From an uncultured Alphaproteobacteria bacterium (GTDB taxonomy: Bacteria; Pseudomonadota; Alphaproteobacteria; RF32; CAG-239): a stretch of DNA of 12,184 nt. Shown one piece after another: positions 1-6,136 of this stretch (its first letter is position 1; each line of letters opens with the position of its first letter). The stretch is taken from assembly GCA_900551585.1 (NCBI GenBank), contig URWU01000021.1, positions 1-12,184 on the forward strand, in the 5' to 3' direction. Below the pieces are notes generated by a model. That model did no database searches, had not been told where the DNA came from, and saw only the letters and a program-made list of their open reading frames with translations. Position numbers and translations under genes: made by a program.

Positions 1-32
1 CTCGTGGGCTCGGAGATGTGTATAAGAGACAG
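1..32 (+). other. Nextera/Tn5 sequencing adapter (artefact)
   Basis: These bases match the Illumina Nextera read-2 transposase adapter lacking its first two bases. Positions 14-32 are the 19-bp Tn5 mosaic end AGATGTGTATAAGAGACAG, and genomic sequence starts at about 33. The stretch is untrimmed library adapter left at a contig end and not part of the organism. A GTG at position 4 opens a reading frame through the adapter in phase with the downstream gene, which adds a spurious N-terminus (MGSEMCIRDR) to the predicted protein. Confidence 0.97.
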
Positions 33-1080
33 GCTGAAGATTGCCGAACAATCGGGGCTGACGAATTTGCTGGCAAAAGCCTTGGCGCCGCTGTTCCGCA
101 AAATTATGCCGGAAGTGCCGTCAAATCATCCGGCCATGGGGTCGATGATTATGAATATTGCCGCCAATGTTCTCGGGTTGGATAATGCCGCCACGCCGAT
201 GGGGCTGAAAGCAATGGAGCAATTGCAGGAGCTTAATCCCAAAAAAGACACGGCCTCAAATGCGCAGATTTTATTTATGGTGATTAATGCTTCGGCGGTG
301 ACGCTCATACCAATTACGATTTTGATGTATCGCTCCGAACTGGGTGCCGCTAATCCGACCGCTGTTTTTATGCCGATTTTGTTTGCGACTTCCATCTCGA
401 CTTTAACCGGCTTTCTGGCCGTGGCCTGGGTGCAGAAACTCAACATTTTTAACCGGGTGGTGCTTGGTTATCTGGCTGCTTTTGCCGCGTTTATTTTGCT
501 GACAGCCTGGTATTTTCATTCCCTGCCGCCGGAAGTCAGGCTCAAGGCTTCGGCCGATTGGGGCAACTGCATTTTATTTACGATAATCATTGTTTTTATT
601 GCTGCCGGATTAATCAAAAAGCTCAATGTTTATGATACGTTTATTCAGGGAGCCAAAGAAGGGTTTGACATAGCCGTCCGCATTATTCCTTATCTGGTTG
701 CCATGTTGGTCGCTATCGCCGTTTTGCGCAGCTCCGGCGTCTTGGATTTGATTGTATTCGGCTTTGACAAGTTTTTCACGCTGCTGGGTATTGATACTGC
801 TTTTGTTGCCGCTCTGCCGACGGCTTTGCTTAAACCTTTGTCGGGCAGCGGGGCAAGGGCGATGATGATTGAAACCATGCAGACTTACGGTGCTGACAGT
901 TTTCCGGCTTTTGTCTCCTGCATTGTTCAAGGCTCGACCGAAACAACCTTTTATGTACTGGCCGTTTACTTCGGCGCGGTTAAAATCAGTAAGGTTCGGT
1001 CGGCGCTGCCTTGTGCTTTGCTGGCGGATTTAGCCGGTGTGGTTGCTGCGGTATTTTTTGCCTATCGCTTTTATAATTAA
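33..1080 (+). CDS. Fused SpmA-SpmB-like nucleoside recognition (Gate) domain membrane protein, 5'-truncated
   Basis: This is a polytopic inner-membrane protein of the spore-maturation SpmA/SpmB (nucleoside recognition, Gate domain) family, with the two halves fused in one chain. The SpmA-like half shows the hallmark GLDNAATPMGLKAMEQL at 175-225, followed by several hydrophobic helices. The SpmB-like half shows LPTALLKPLSGSGARA at 814-861 and QGSTETTFYVLAVYFGAV at 928-981, which are classic SpmB signatures. About 348 residues are visible. Two separate family members together are about 375 residues, so a few dozen N-terminal residues are missing. The true start lies off the contig, because the apparent GTG start at position 4 belongs to the adapter. 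The molecular function is not firmly established; in Bacillus the pair affects spore core dehydration, and in non-sporulating bacteria a small-molecule transport role is usually assumed. It ends with TAA, 57 bases before dtd on the same strand. Confidence 0.88.
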
Positions 1081-1137
1081 ACGAATTTTAATCAAAATCG
1101 CCGACAATTCGAAACAACTAAATCAGAGGACGATTCG

Positions 1138-1578
1138 ATGAAAGCATTGCTGCAGAGAGTAAAAAAAGCCGGCGTGGAAATTGACGCCAAACCTTATTCG
1201 GAAATCAATCAGGGACTGTTGATTCTGTTAGGCGTTGAAAAGGGAGATGGTGAAAAACAGGCTCAGGATTTGGCCAATAAAGCTGTCAATTTGCGCATTT
1301 TTGAAGACGAGCAGCAGAAAATGAACTTATCGGTATTAGATATAAAAGGAGAGGTTCTGGTTGTTTCTCAGTTTACGCTCGCGGGAGATACCAGCCGCGG
1401 CAACCGCCCCGGTTTTGAGACCGCAGCCGCGCCGGATCAGGCCAAACCGCTGTATGAATATTTTGTAGACTGTATCAAGTCTTATGGTATAATAACCAAA
1501 ACCGGTATTTTTCAGGCCGATATGCAGGTTTCGCTGATTAATGACGGGCCGGTAACTTTCATGCTGGAAAAGAAATAA
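1138..1578 (+). CDS. dtd: D-aminoacyl-tRNA deacylase (DTD)
   Basis: This cytoplasmic proofreading enzyme hydrolyses D-amino acids, and glycine mischarged on tRNA-Ala, from tRNA, protecting translation from D-amino acids. The 146-residue length is normal for the family. The catalytic SQFTL motif is at residues 77-81, with Thr80 in the usual position. The Gly-cisPro motif sits in NDGPVT at residues 135-140, and the conserved GNRPGF is at 88-93. The ATG start is supported by AGAGGA at 1125-1130, seven bases upstream. The gene lies between the SpmAB-like gene and an unknown helical protein on the same strand, probably as one transcript. The link to the upstream membrane protein is positional only. 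A D-Ala-D-Ala dipeptidase lies elsewhere in the window, so D-amino-acid handling recurs, though nothing shows the two are connected. Confidence 0.96.
   Translation: MKALLQRVKKAGVEIDAKPYSEINQGLLILLGVEKGDGEKQAQDLANKAVNLRIFEDEQQKMNLSVLDIKGEVLVVSQFTLAGDTSRGNRPGFETAAAPDQAKPLYEYFVDCIKSYGIITKTGIFQADMQVSLINDGPVTFMLEKK
1488..1493 (+). promoter_or_regulatory. Possible extended -10 promoter element inside dtd
   Basis: A perfect TATAAT at 1488-1493 is preceded by TG at 1485-1486, giving the extended -10 form TGnTATAAT. No good -35 hexamer is present 16-18 bases upstream. It lies inside dtd about 98 bases before the start of the next gene and could serve as an internal promoter for that gene. It may equally be a chance product of the Tyr-Gly-Ile-Ile codons. 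Confidence 0.25.
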
Positions 1579-1590
1579 GAGGGAACAAAC

Positions 1591-2427
1591 ATGGCTGATA
1601 ATTCAGATAAGACGCCGAAATTTTTGGAAGCCGGCGGCACCAATTACAATACCGCTGTTTCTTCAAGCCTGCTGCATAACACCGGGACGGAAGATCAGGT
1701 TTTGTTTTTATACACGCAGTTGATGAATCTGCCTTTTTCCAAAGTGGATACCATTTTGCAGATAGAGCAGTCTTTGTATAAAGAATTGGCGGCCAAACCG
1801 GATGATACGCTGGCTTTAATCGCTCTGATGCAGACCCAGACATCGCTCGGTAACCATGAAAAAGCCAAAGCTTTTGCTTACAAAATCTGGGAAGTCGGCT
1901 CCAAGCTGATTAAAGAAGAAGAATATGTTTATCTGAATAATCTGTTGAATCTCGGGCTGCTGGAAATGGCTTCGGTTCTGCTCAAACCCAAATTTGAAAG
2001 GCTGAGCGACTATATTGCTTATTACTATCCGATGTTGTTAAAACTTTCAACCATGACCGGCAACAGCTATCTGCTGGAACGCTTGATAACTCACCCGAAT
2101 GTTCCGGAAAATGATGAGCTGTATATGAAAATTCTCACCCGCTATAAGAATTATAAATATACCGACCACTTTAAAAATGTGCAGCGTTTGATTATTGAAC
2201 AAGTCAAAGACCGTTTGTGCGTTTATGATTACGATATCTTAGGTCCGGTGATGGAAGAAATTGAAGTCACTTTGTATCTGACCGGCGATAATATGGAGCT
2301 GCAGACCGCCCGTGAAGAGCTGGAAGAAAAACTTGACGGCTATTATAAAACAGCAGGAATTGAAAAACTTTCGAGTTTCAGCTGGCGGATAAAACCTGTG
2401 GCGTCCCACCCGGCCATCGGTATTTAA
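1591..2427 (+). CDS. Hypothetical helical (TPR-like) cytoplasmic protein
   Basis: I do not recognise this 278-residue protein. It has no signal peptide or membrane segment. It appears almost entirely alpha-helical, rich in Leu, Tyr, Lys and Glu. Around residues 76-105 the pattern (LALIALMQTQTSLGNHEKAK and following) resembles a tetratricopeptide helix pair, with the small residues and GNHEKA turn expected of one repeat. Further weak helix-turn-helix pairs may follow, so a TPR-like solenoid is the likeliest fold. The ATG start is backed by AAGAGGGA at 1577-1584, which overlaps the dtd stop codon. With only 12 bases between the genes, dtd and this gene are almost certainly cotranscribed. It converges on the next gene with only six bases between the two stop codons. 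No function can be assigned. Confidence 0.8.
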   Translation: MADNSDKTPKFLEAGGTNYNTAVSSSLLHNTGTEDQVLFLYTQLMNLPFSKVDTILQIEQSLYKELAAKPDDTLALIALMQTQTSLGNHEKAKAFAYKIWEVGSKLIKEEEYVYLNNLLNLGLLEMASVLLKPKFERLSDYIAYYYPMLLKLSTMTGNSYLLERLITHPNVPENDELYMKILTRYKNYKYTDHFKNVQRLIIEQVKDRLCVYDYDILGPVMEEIEVTLYLTGDNMELQTAREELEEKLDGYYKTAGIEKLSSFSWRIKPVASHPAIGI

Positions 2428-2433
2428 GAGAAT

Positions 2434-3468
2434 TTATTTCGGGGTGATAATTTTTGGCAGACTGCCGATGTCGGCTTTTTTGCGGGCATTTGTTTCCACT
2501 TTGTTTAAAATCTGCTCACCGGCCTTGATTAAAAGTTTACGCATGAGTTTGGCCGCCACTTCTTGTTCGTTGTCATCGCTGGCAAACAAAATAAAACGGT
2601 TTTGGTGTTCTGTTGTCGATGCGCCGTTATCGGTAAATTCCACACCGACGGAAATAACCATCTGCAAGCGGTTTGTATTGCTGTTAATCGGGTCGACTTT
2701 GGCGCGCATAACTTTTGATGTAATAATATAATCAGCCAAATCTTTGTTGTCAGTCAGATAAAAATAATCATTCTTGTCAAAAACTTCTTTGAGAATTTGC
2801 TTATGACTCTCTGAGGTCGTGTTGTTATAAAACTCGACCGGTGCAATATAAAGCAGATGTTTTTGTTTTTGCTCGTCTTGGTTTTCAGCTTTTTGTGCCT
2901 CGGGAGGAACAAGCGGCGTCGGCGCCTGATTCTGAGGCTGTTCCGGTTTGGAGGGTACCGGTTGCGGTTCAGCCTGCGGTTCTCCGGATGGGAGCTCGGC
3001 AAGTTTCTCATCATCGTTCAAATCAAAACTGCCGGAAGTTTCCGCACCGCCGTTGTCGGCAACGGCATCGGCAATATTGCTTTTTTTGACATAGCCGGTC
3101 ACTTCAACGCAGATTTCTTTTTCATTCTGGCGCGTGGTGCGGACTGCTAAATCCTCAACAAAATTGTCAACGACATTATAAACTAAAACATTAAAATCAT
3201 GCTCGCCGGCCTTGGCTTTGAACTCGGCCAGCTCCGGCAGATTTTTAACCGCTTCGAAAGAAGCTTTATCGGTTGCCCTGAGGCGGATAGATGACTTTGG
3301 CTCCTGCGGCTTGATTTTTTCGCAGGCGGCGCCGTAAAGAGCTGCCGCGTCTTCGTTAAGAGACGTTGAGTCAAGAGCCATGTTCAATGAATTATCGCCG
3401 GCGGCTTGCAACGGCGATGCTGATAAAATTCCTAAAAATGCAATCGTTATAAATTGCCTGAAATTCAT
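2434..3468 (-). CDS. Secreted periplasmic protein with Pro/Gln-rich linker and TolB-N/LpoB-like C-terminal domain (hypothetical)
   Basis: This 344-residue exported protein reads as three parts. A Sec signal peptide spans residues 1-22 (MNFRQFITIAFLGILSASPL, then QA before the cut). An N-terminal domain at about 40-130 carries two cysteines (Cys49 and Cys120) that could form a disulfide and ends in KEICVEVTGYV, loosely like the FlgT N-terminal domain. A disordered Pro/Gln/Glu-rich linker covers about 155-203. The C-terminal alpha/beta domain at about 204-322 has the beta-strand LLYIAPVEFY and the motif DNKDLADY, similar to the TolB-N, LpoB and FlgT-middle folds. I chose the ATG at 3468 over an in-frame GTG at 3474 because TAATG overlaps the upstream stop codon, which implies translational coupling. 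The function is unknown. The domain layout and its lipoprotein partner suggest an envelope adaptor or a peptidoglycan-linked role, by inference only. Confidence 0.78.
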   Translation of the reverse strand: MNFRQFITIAFLGILSASPLQAAGDNSLNMALDSTSLNEDAAALYGAACEKIKPQEPKSSIRLRATDKASFEAVKNLPELAEFKAKAGEHDFNVLVYNVVDNFVEDLAVRTTRQNEKEICVEVTGYVKKSNIADAVADNGGAETSGSFDLNDDEKLAELPSGEPQAEPQPVPSKPEQPQNQAPTPLVPPEAQKAENQDEQKQKHLLYIAPVEFYNNTTSESHKQILKEVFDKNDYFYLTDNKDLADYIITSKVMRAKVDPINSNTNRLQMVISVGVEFTDNGASTTEHQNRFILFASDDNEQEVAAKLMRKLLIKAGEQILNKVETNARKKADIGSLPKIITPK

Positions 3469-4076
3469 TACCACCAGCTTTTGTCATCATTTTGAAGTTG
3501 TTTAATACTTTCGACCCAGCTTCCGACTTCTTTGCCGTCTTTGTCCGACATCAAAAGCTGATATTCAATAACCGGCGTTGCGCTGCCGGGATTCGGCAGG
3601 GCGTTGACCAAAACCTGTAAAGAATAATCGGCGTCATTAAGGTTGTCGACAATGGTATAATTGCGTGACCCTTCGATAATCTCCATTGTGACTTTGTGGG
3701 CATAATGAAAACCATCGGGCAGCTGGTCGTTGAGTTTTTGCGGCGCAACAACGTTCAGGGTCGGCTTTTCTTCTTTTTTTAAATACAATCCCTGCGTCTG
3801 GTCAAGCATTTTGTTGGTAGCGCGCGTTGCGGCAATGGCATATACCTGCGGCATGAGATCCACATCGCTGAAATCCATTGTACGGACGCTGGTATCAAAC
3901 AGCGGCGCTTCGGTCAGCGGCGGCAGCGGCGCGGCTTTGGCTTCCTGCCCGCTCATCTCTAGGGGAGCAGCATATTCTTCTTCGCCGTCATAATCACGGA
4001 ACATCATTTCGTCTCCCGAAGTCTGGCAGCCGGAAATCATTAACGCCAAACCGGCGCAAAGCATGGTTTTTTTCAT
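3468..4076 (-). CDS. LpoB-like lipoprotein (putative penicillin-binding protein activator family)
   Basis: This 202-residue lipoprotein has a short signal peptide and lipobox ISGC, with Cys17 as the lipidated residue. Gln at +2 is compatible with outer-membrane sorting. A disordered acidic and Pro/Ala-rich stretch follows at about 18-62. An alpha/beta domain then runs to the C-terminus: a helix like the one starting the E. coli LpoB domain (DVDLMPQVYAIAATRATNKM at 71-90), the strand TLNVVAP, the motif DNLNDADY at 144-151, and paired strands ending in GKEVGSWVESI. E. coli LpoB is a lipoprotein of similar length with the same linker-plus-domain plan and activates PBP1b. Similarity here is judged by eye, so family membership is moderate and the partner is unknown. 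The start at 4076 is favoured over GTG 4079 by AGGA at 4085-4088, eight bases away. The stop overlaps the start of the next gene. Confidence 0.82.
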   Translation of the reverse strand: MKKTMLCAGLALMISGCQTSGDEMMFRDYDGEEEYAAPLEMSGQEAKAAPLPPLTEAPLFDTSVRTMDFSDVDLMPQVYAIAATRATNKMLDQTQGLYLKKEEKPTLNVVAPQKLNDQLPDGFHYAHKVTMEIIEGSRNYTIVDNLNDADYSLQVLVNALPNPGSATPVIEYQLLMSDKDGKEVGSWVESIKQLQNDDKSWW

Positions 4077-4084
4077 CACTACAT

Positions 4085-4088
4085 TCCT
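4085..4088 (-). promoter_or_regulatory. Ribosome binding site of the LpoB-like lipoprotein gene
   Basis: AGGA on the minus strand lies eight bases before the ATG at 4076 and five before the in-frame GTG at 4079. Spacing favours the ATG, and the resulting MKKT start is typical of a lipoprotein signal peptide. Confidence 0.6.
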
Positions 4089-4103
4089 GTTGGTTATTCT
4101 TTG

Positions 4104-4118
4104 CTTTTAATATAAAAG
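4104..4118. repeat. Short inverted repeat over candidate -10 box
   Basis: CTTTTA (4104-4109) and TAAAAG (4113-4118) form a perfect six-base inverted repeat with a three-base centre. It overlaps the candidate minus-strand -10 TATATT at 4109-4114, so a protein bound here could block that promoter. Short AT-rich palindromes arise easily by chance. Confidence 0.35.
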
Positions 4119-4124
4119 GCTTTT

Positions 4125-4146
4125 AAAAATTTCTCATTAAATTTTT
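4125..4146. repeat. AT-rich inverted repeat in the divergent intergenic region (possible operator)
   Basis: AAAAATTT (4125-4132) and AAATTTTT (4139-4146) are perfect eight-base inverted arms around the six-base spacer ctcatt. Its position between two divergent operons suits a shared operator. The arms contain only A and T in an AT-rich region, so chance cannot be excluded. Confidence 0.4.
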
Positions 4147-4256
4147 CGACTTATTCACTTTTAAGATGAGAAAAAATAAGAAAGTCATTTGCTTTTTTCA
4201 AAAAATTACGCTACGTTAAGAACAAATTTTACTTTTGCTAACGAAGGAGTAGTCTT

Positions 4257-4502
4257 GTGAAAAAACTGGCTTTAGCCGCTTTCTTGCTGCTTGCCGCCTG
4301 TGGAGGGCGTAATTTTAAAAACGATTTTAACAACAGTCCCGAACTGCTGAATACCTGGACAACACGCGCCAGTATCCAACAGCTTTGTGATGGTTTGTTT
4401 GAATATCAGGAAGACGGTTTTGTCGTAAAACGCATTTTAATCGAATTTAACCGCCGTAACGTTTCTTATATGAACTGCCGTCAATACGGCGGAACAAGAT
4501 AA
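4257..4502 (+). CDS. Small hypothetical lipoprotein
   Basis: This 81-residue lipoprotein begins with a textbook signal peptide, MKKLALAAFLLLAAC, with lipobox LAAC and lipidated Cys15 followed by Gly-Gly. The mature part is only about 66 residues, hydrophilic, with two more cysteines (Cys44 and Cys74) that could form a disulfide, and it ends in a basic Cys-Arg-Gln-Tyr-Gly-Gly-Thr-Arg tail. It starts with GTG, supported by a strong AAGGAG at 4244-4249, seven bases upstream. It is the first gene of a four-gene operon, 21 bases before the M48 protease lipoprotein. I recognise no family. The context suggests an outer-membrane accessory factor, but this is inference. Confidence 0.82.
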   Translation: MKKLALAAFLLLAACGGRNFKNDFNNSPELLNTWTTRASIQQLCDGLFEYQEDGFVVKRILIEFNRRNVSYMNCRQYGGTR

Positions 4503-4512
4503 ACTTTTTATC

Positions 4513-4518
4513 AAAGGA
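4513..4518 (+). promoter_or_regulatory. Ribosome binding site deciding the M48 protease start
   Basis: AAAGGA ends on the A of the first possible ATG at 4518, so it cannot serve that codon. It lies five bases before the second ATG at 4524, which makes 4524 the better start. Confidence 0.65.
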
Positions 4519-4523
4519 TGCCG

Positions 4524-5672
4524 ATGAACGTCCGGTTTTTCACTTTACATCTGCCAGTCATCATCTTTCTGGTTTCCTGTGCGGCACCGTCAACGGATTT
4601 GCCGTCAACCGCTCATCTGGATAAAGCATCTATCCGCCGCGAACATATCGGTTACGGCATTAATTATGCCAAAGAGCGGGATAAAAAGATTCAAAGCACT
4701 TTTTATCAGATAATCAAAAACACCGGCAGCGAACTTTGTGACCGCAAACTGCGTCCCGGCCTGGGCTTTGATTACGGCGTGCGGCGTCCGCGTTTGAGCT
4801 GGTGGCAGTCTTTGAGTGCCGAGCAAAAACAGGAAGAAAAAGATTTGCAGGAACTGAACCCGACGGCCGAAGATAACAGCATATATGTCCGCTTTGTGAT
4901 TCCGGGCTCGGCTGCCGACAAGGCCGGACTGCAGGAACATGACCAGATTTTATCAATTTTTGGAATCTCCGCTCCGGGCGGCAACGGTGTGGCTGACAAG
5001 TTTCAGGAAATCTTGGATAAAAATCTGACCCCGAATTTTATCGGCATGCCGGTGGAAATGGAAGTCAGCCGCAAGGGAAAGGTTATTTCTCTGAAGATTA
5101 ATCCGGACGAAATCTGCCCTTATTCTTTGGTGATTGACAAGTCAACCCATCAGGTCAATGCTTTTTCTGACGGAGAAAAGGTCTATTTGACGGAAGAAAT
5201 AATTGATTACCTGCCGGAACAAAACGATTTGGCGGCAGTTTTATCACATGAATTAGCTCATAATACGATGGGACACATTGATTCCCAGCAGCTTAACCAG
5301 ACAGTAGGCGTTATTGCCGGCGCAGTCTTTGATGTTCTGGCAGATACGGACGGCAGCGGCATGCTCATCGGTATGGAACTGGGCGGAAATGCCTATTCCA
5401 AAGATTTTGAAAATGAAGCTGATTATGTCAGCGCTTATTACATGGCGCGCGCCGGTTATGATTATAAAGCCATGCGGGATTTGTATAAAAAGCTGGCCGC
5501 CCGCGATATGGGAAGCATTTACGTTGACGGCGTAACACATCCAAAACCGCAGGAACGCTATGCGCTTCTGTATGAAACGGCGCAGGAAATTGATTTGAAA
5601 AAGAATTTTAACGAAGACCTTCTGCCTGACTTCAAAGCCCGTAATTCACATTTGGAAGATAAAAGAGACTAA
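4524..5672 (+). CDS. M48-family zinc metalloprotease lipoprotein with PDZ-like segment
   Basis: This 382-residue envelope zinc protease is related to the M48 lipoproteins that take part in outer-membrane protein quality control. It has a signal peptide with lipobox LVSC (Cys19). A PDZ-like segment at about 115-195 contains VIPGSAADKAGLQEHDQILSI, the usual PDZ carboxylate-loop and groove pattern, probably for binding substrate C-termini. The catalytic part has HELAH at residues 242-246, with zinc ligands His242 and His246 and catalytic Glu243. The third ligand Glu298 is in NEAD (297-300), and the THPKPQER motif at 339-346 is typical of the family. The catalytic set is complete, so it should be active. 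The ATG at 4524 is preferred over 4518 because of ribosome-site spacing. The next gene starts two bases after its stop. Most small M48 lipoproteins lack a PDZ segment, so the architecture is of note. Confidence 0.92.
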   Translation: MNVRFFTLHLPVIIFLVSCAAPSTDLPSTAHLDKASIRREHIGYGINYAKERDKKIQSTFYQIIKNTGSELCDRKLRPGLGFDYGVRRPRLSWWQSLSAEQKQEEKDLQELNPTAEDNSIYVRFVIPGSAADKAGLQEHDQILSIFGISAPGGNGVADKFQEILDKNLTPNFIGMPVEMEVSRKGKVISLKINPDEICPYSLVIDKSTHQVNAFSDGEKVYLTEEIIDYLPEQNDLAAVLSHELAHNTMGHIDSQQLNQTVGVIAGAVFDVLADTDGSGMLIGMELGGNAYSKDFENEADYVSAYYMARAGYDYKAMRDLYKKLAARDMGSIYVDGVTHPKPQERYALLYETAQEIDLKKNFNEDLLPDFKARNSHLEDKRD

Positions 5673-5674
5673 AA

Positions 5675-6112
5675 ATGGTTATCACTTTTTCTGTTATTTT
5701 AATCGGCCTTCTGGCCTTTGTCCGCCCGCTGCAAAAAAACAGTTTTTACATTTTGCACGCCGGCATGGTCATTTTGGCGGCCTATTATGTTGAAACGCAC
5801 TATTTCCGGGCCTCTGTTTTCGGAACCAAAACCCTGCTGTTGTTCTTGGTTTTTCATGCCGTTTCCATAAATATCACGACTTTTGTTGCCTATTTTGTTG
5901 ACAAACGGGCGGCAATACGCCATGCTTGGCGCGTTCCCGAGAACACGCTCCATGTGCTGGAATTTCTTGGCGGCTGGCTCGGAGCATTGCTGGCGCAGAA
6001 AATTTTTCACCACAAAACCAGCAAAAAAAGTTTTCGCAATGTTTTTTGGCTGATGATTGTTCTGGAATTTATCGCCATTTGGATAATTTTGAAATATTTA
6101 GGTCTGATTTAA
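5675..6112 (+). CDS. DUF1294 family small membrane protein
   Basis: This 145-residue integral membrane protein has about four hydrophobic segments, near residues 3-16, 27-42, 52-74 and 123-142. The DUF1294 signature is clear: FVDKRAA at 74-80, WRVPENTLH at 85-93, FLGGWLGALLAQKIFHHKT at 97-115 and KSFR at 118-121. Many DUF1294 proteins carry an N-terminal cold-shock domain; this one lacks it and is only the membrane part. The function of the family is unknown. It begins two bases after the stop of the M48 protease gene and ends 24 bases before the ABC transporter gene, so it is surely cotranscribed with both. Confidence 0.88.
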   Translation: MVITFSVILIGLLAFVRPLQKNSFYILHAGMVILAAYYVETHYFRASVFGTKTLLLFLVFHAVSINITTFVAYFVDKRAAIRHAWRVPENTLHVLEFLGGWLGALLAQKIFHHKTSKKSFRNVFWLMIVLEFIAIWIILKYLGLI

Positions 6113-6136
6113 ACAACACAAGCTGTAGGAAAATCA

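Larger units (their letters stand above)
4080..4256. promoter_or_regulatory. Divergent promoter region, AT-rich
   Basis: These 177 bases separate two divergent envelope operons and must hold both promoters. The region is strongly AT-rich. On the minus strand TATATT at 4109-4114 is a fair -10 hexamer, without a convincing -35. On the plus strand TTGCTT at 4189-4194 followed 17 bases later by TACGTT at 4212-4217 is only a weak candidate. Two inverted repeats and three direct copies of CTTTTAA also lie here and are listed separately. Confidence 0.5.

Noticed and set aside
14..32. Tn5 transposon end as a biological mobile element
   Set aside because: The mosaic end is joined to the synthetic Nextera tail at 1-13 and sits at the contig edge, so it is library adapter and not an inserted transposon.
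1082..1111. Inverted repeat CGAATT...AATTCG between the SpmAB-like gene and dtd
   Set aside because: Six-base arms with an 18-base loop and no T-run do not make a terminator, and the arm sequence is too simple to call an operator.
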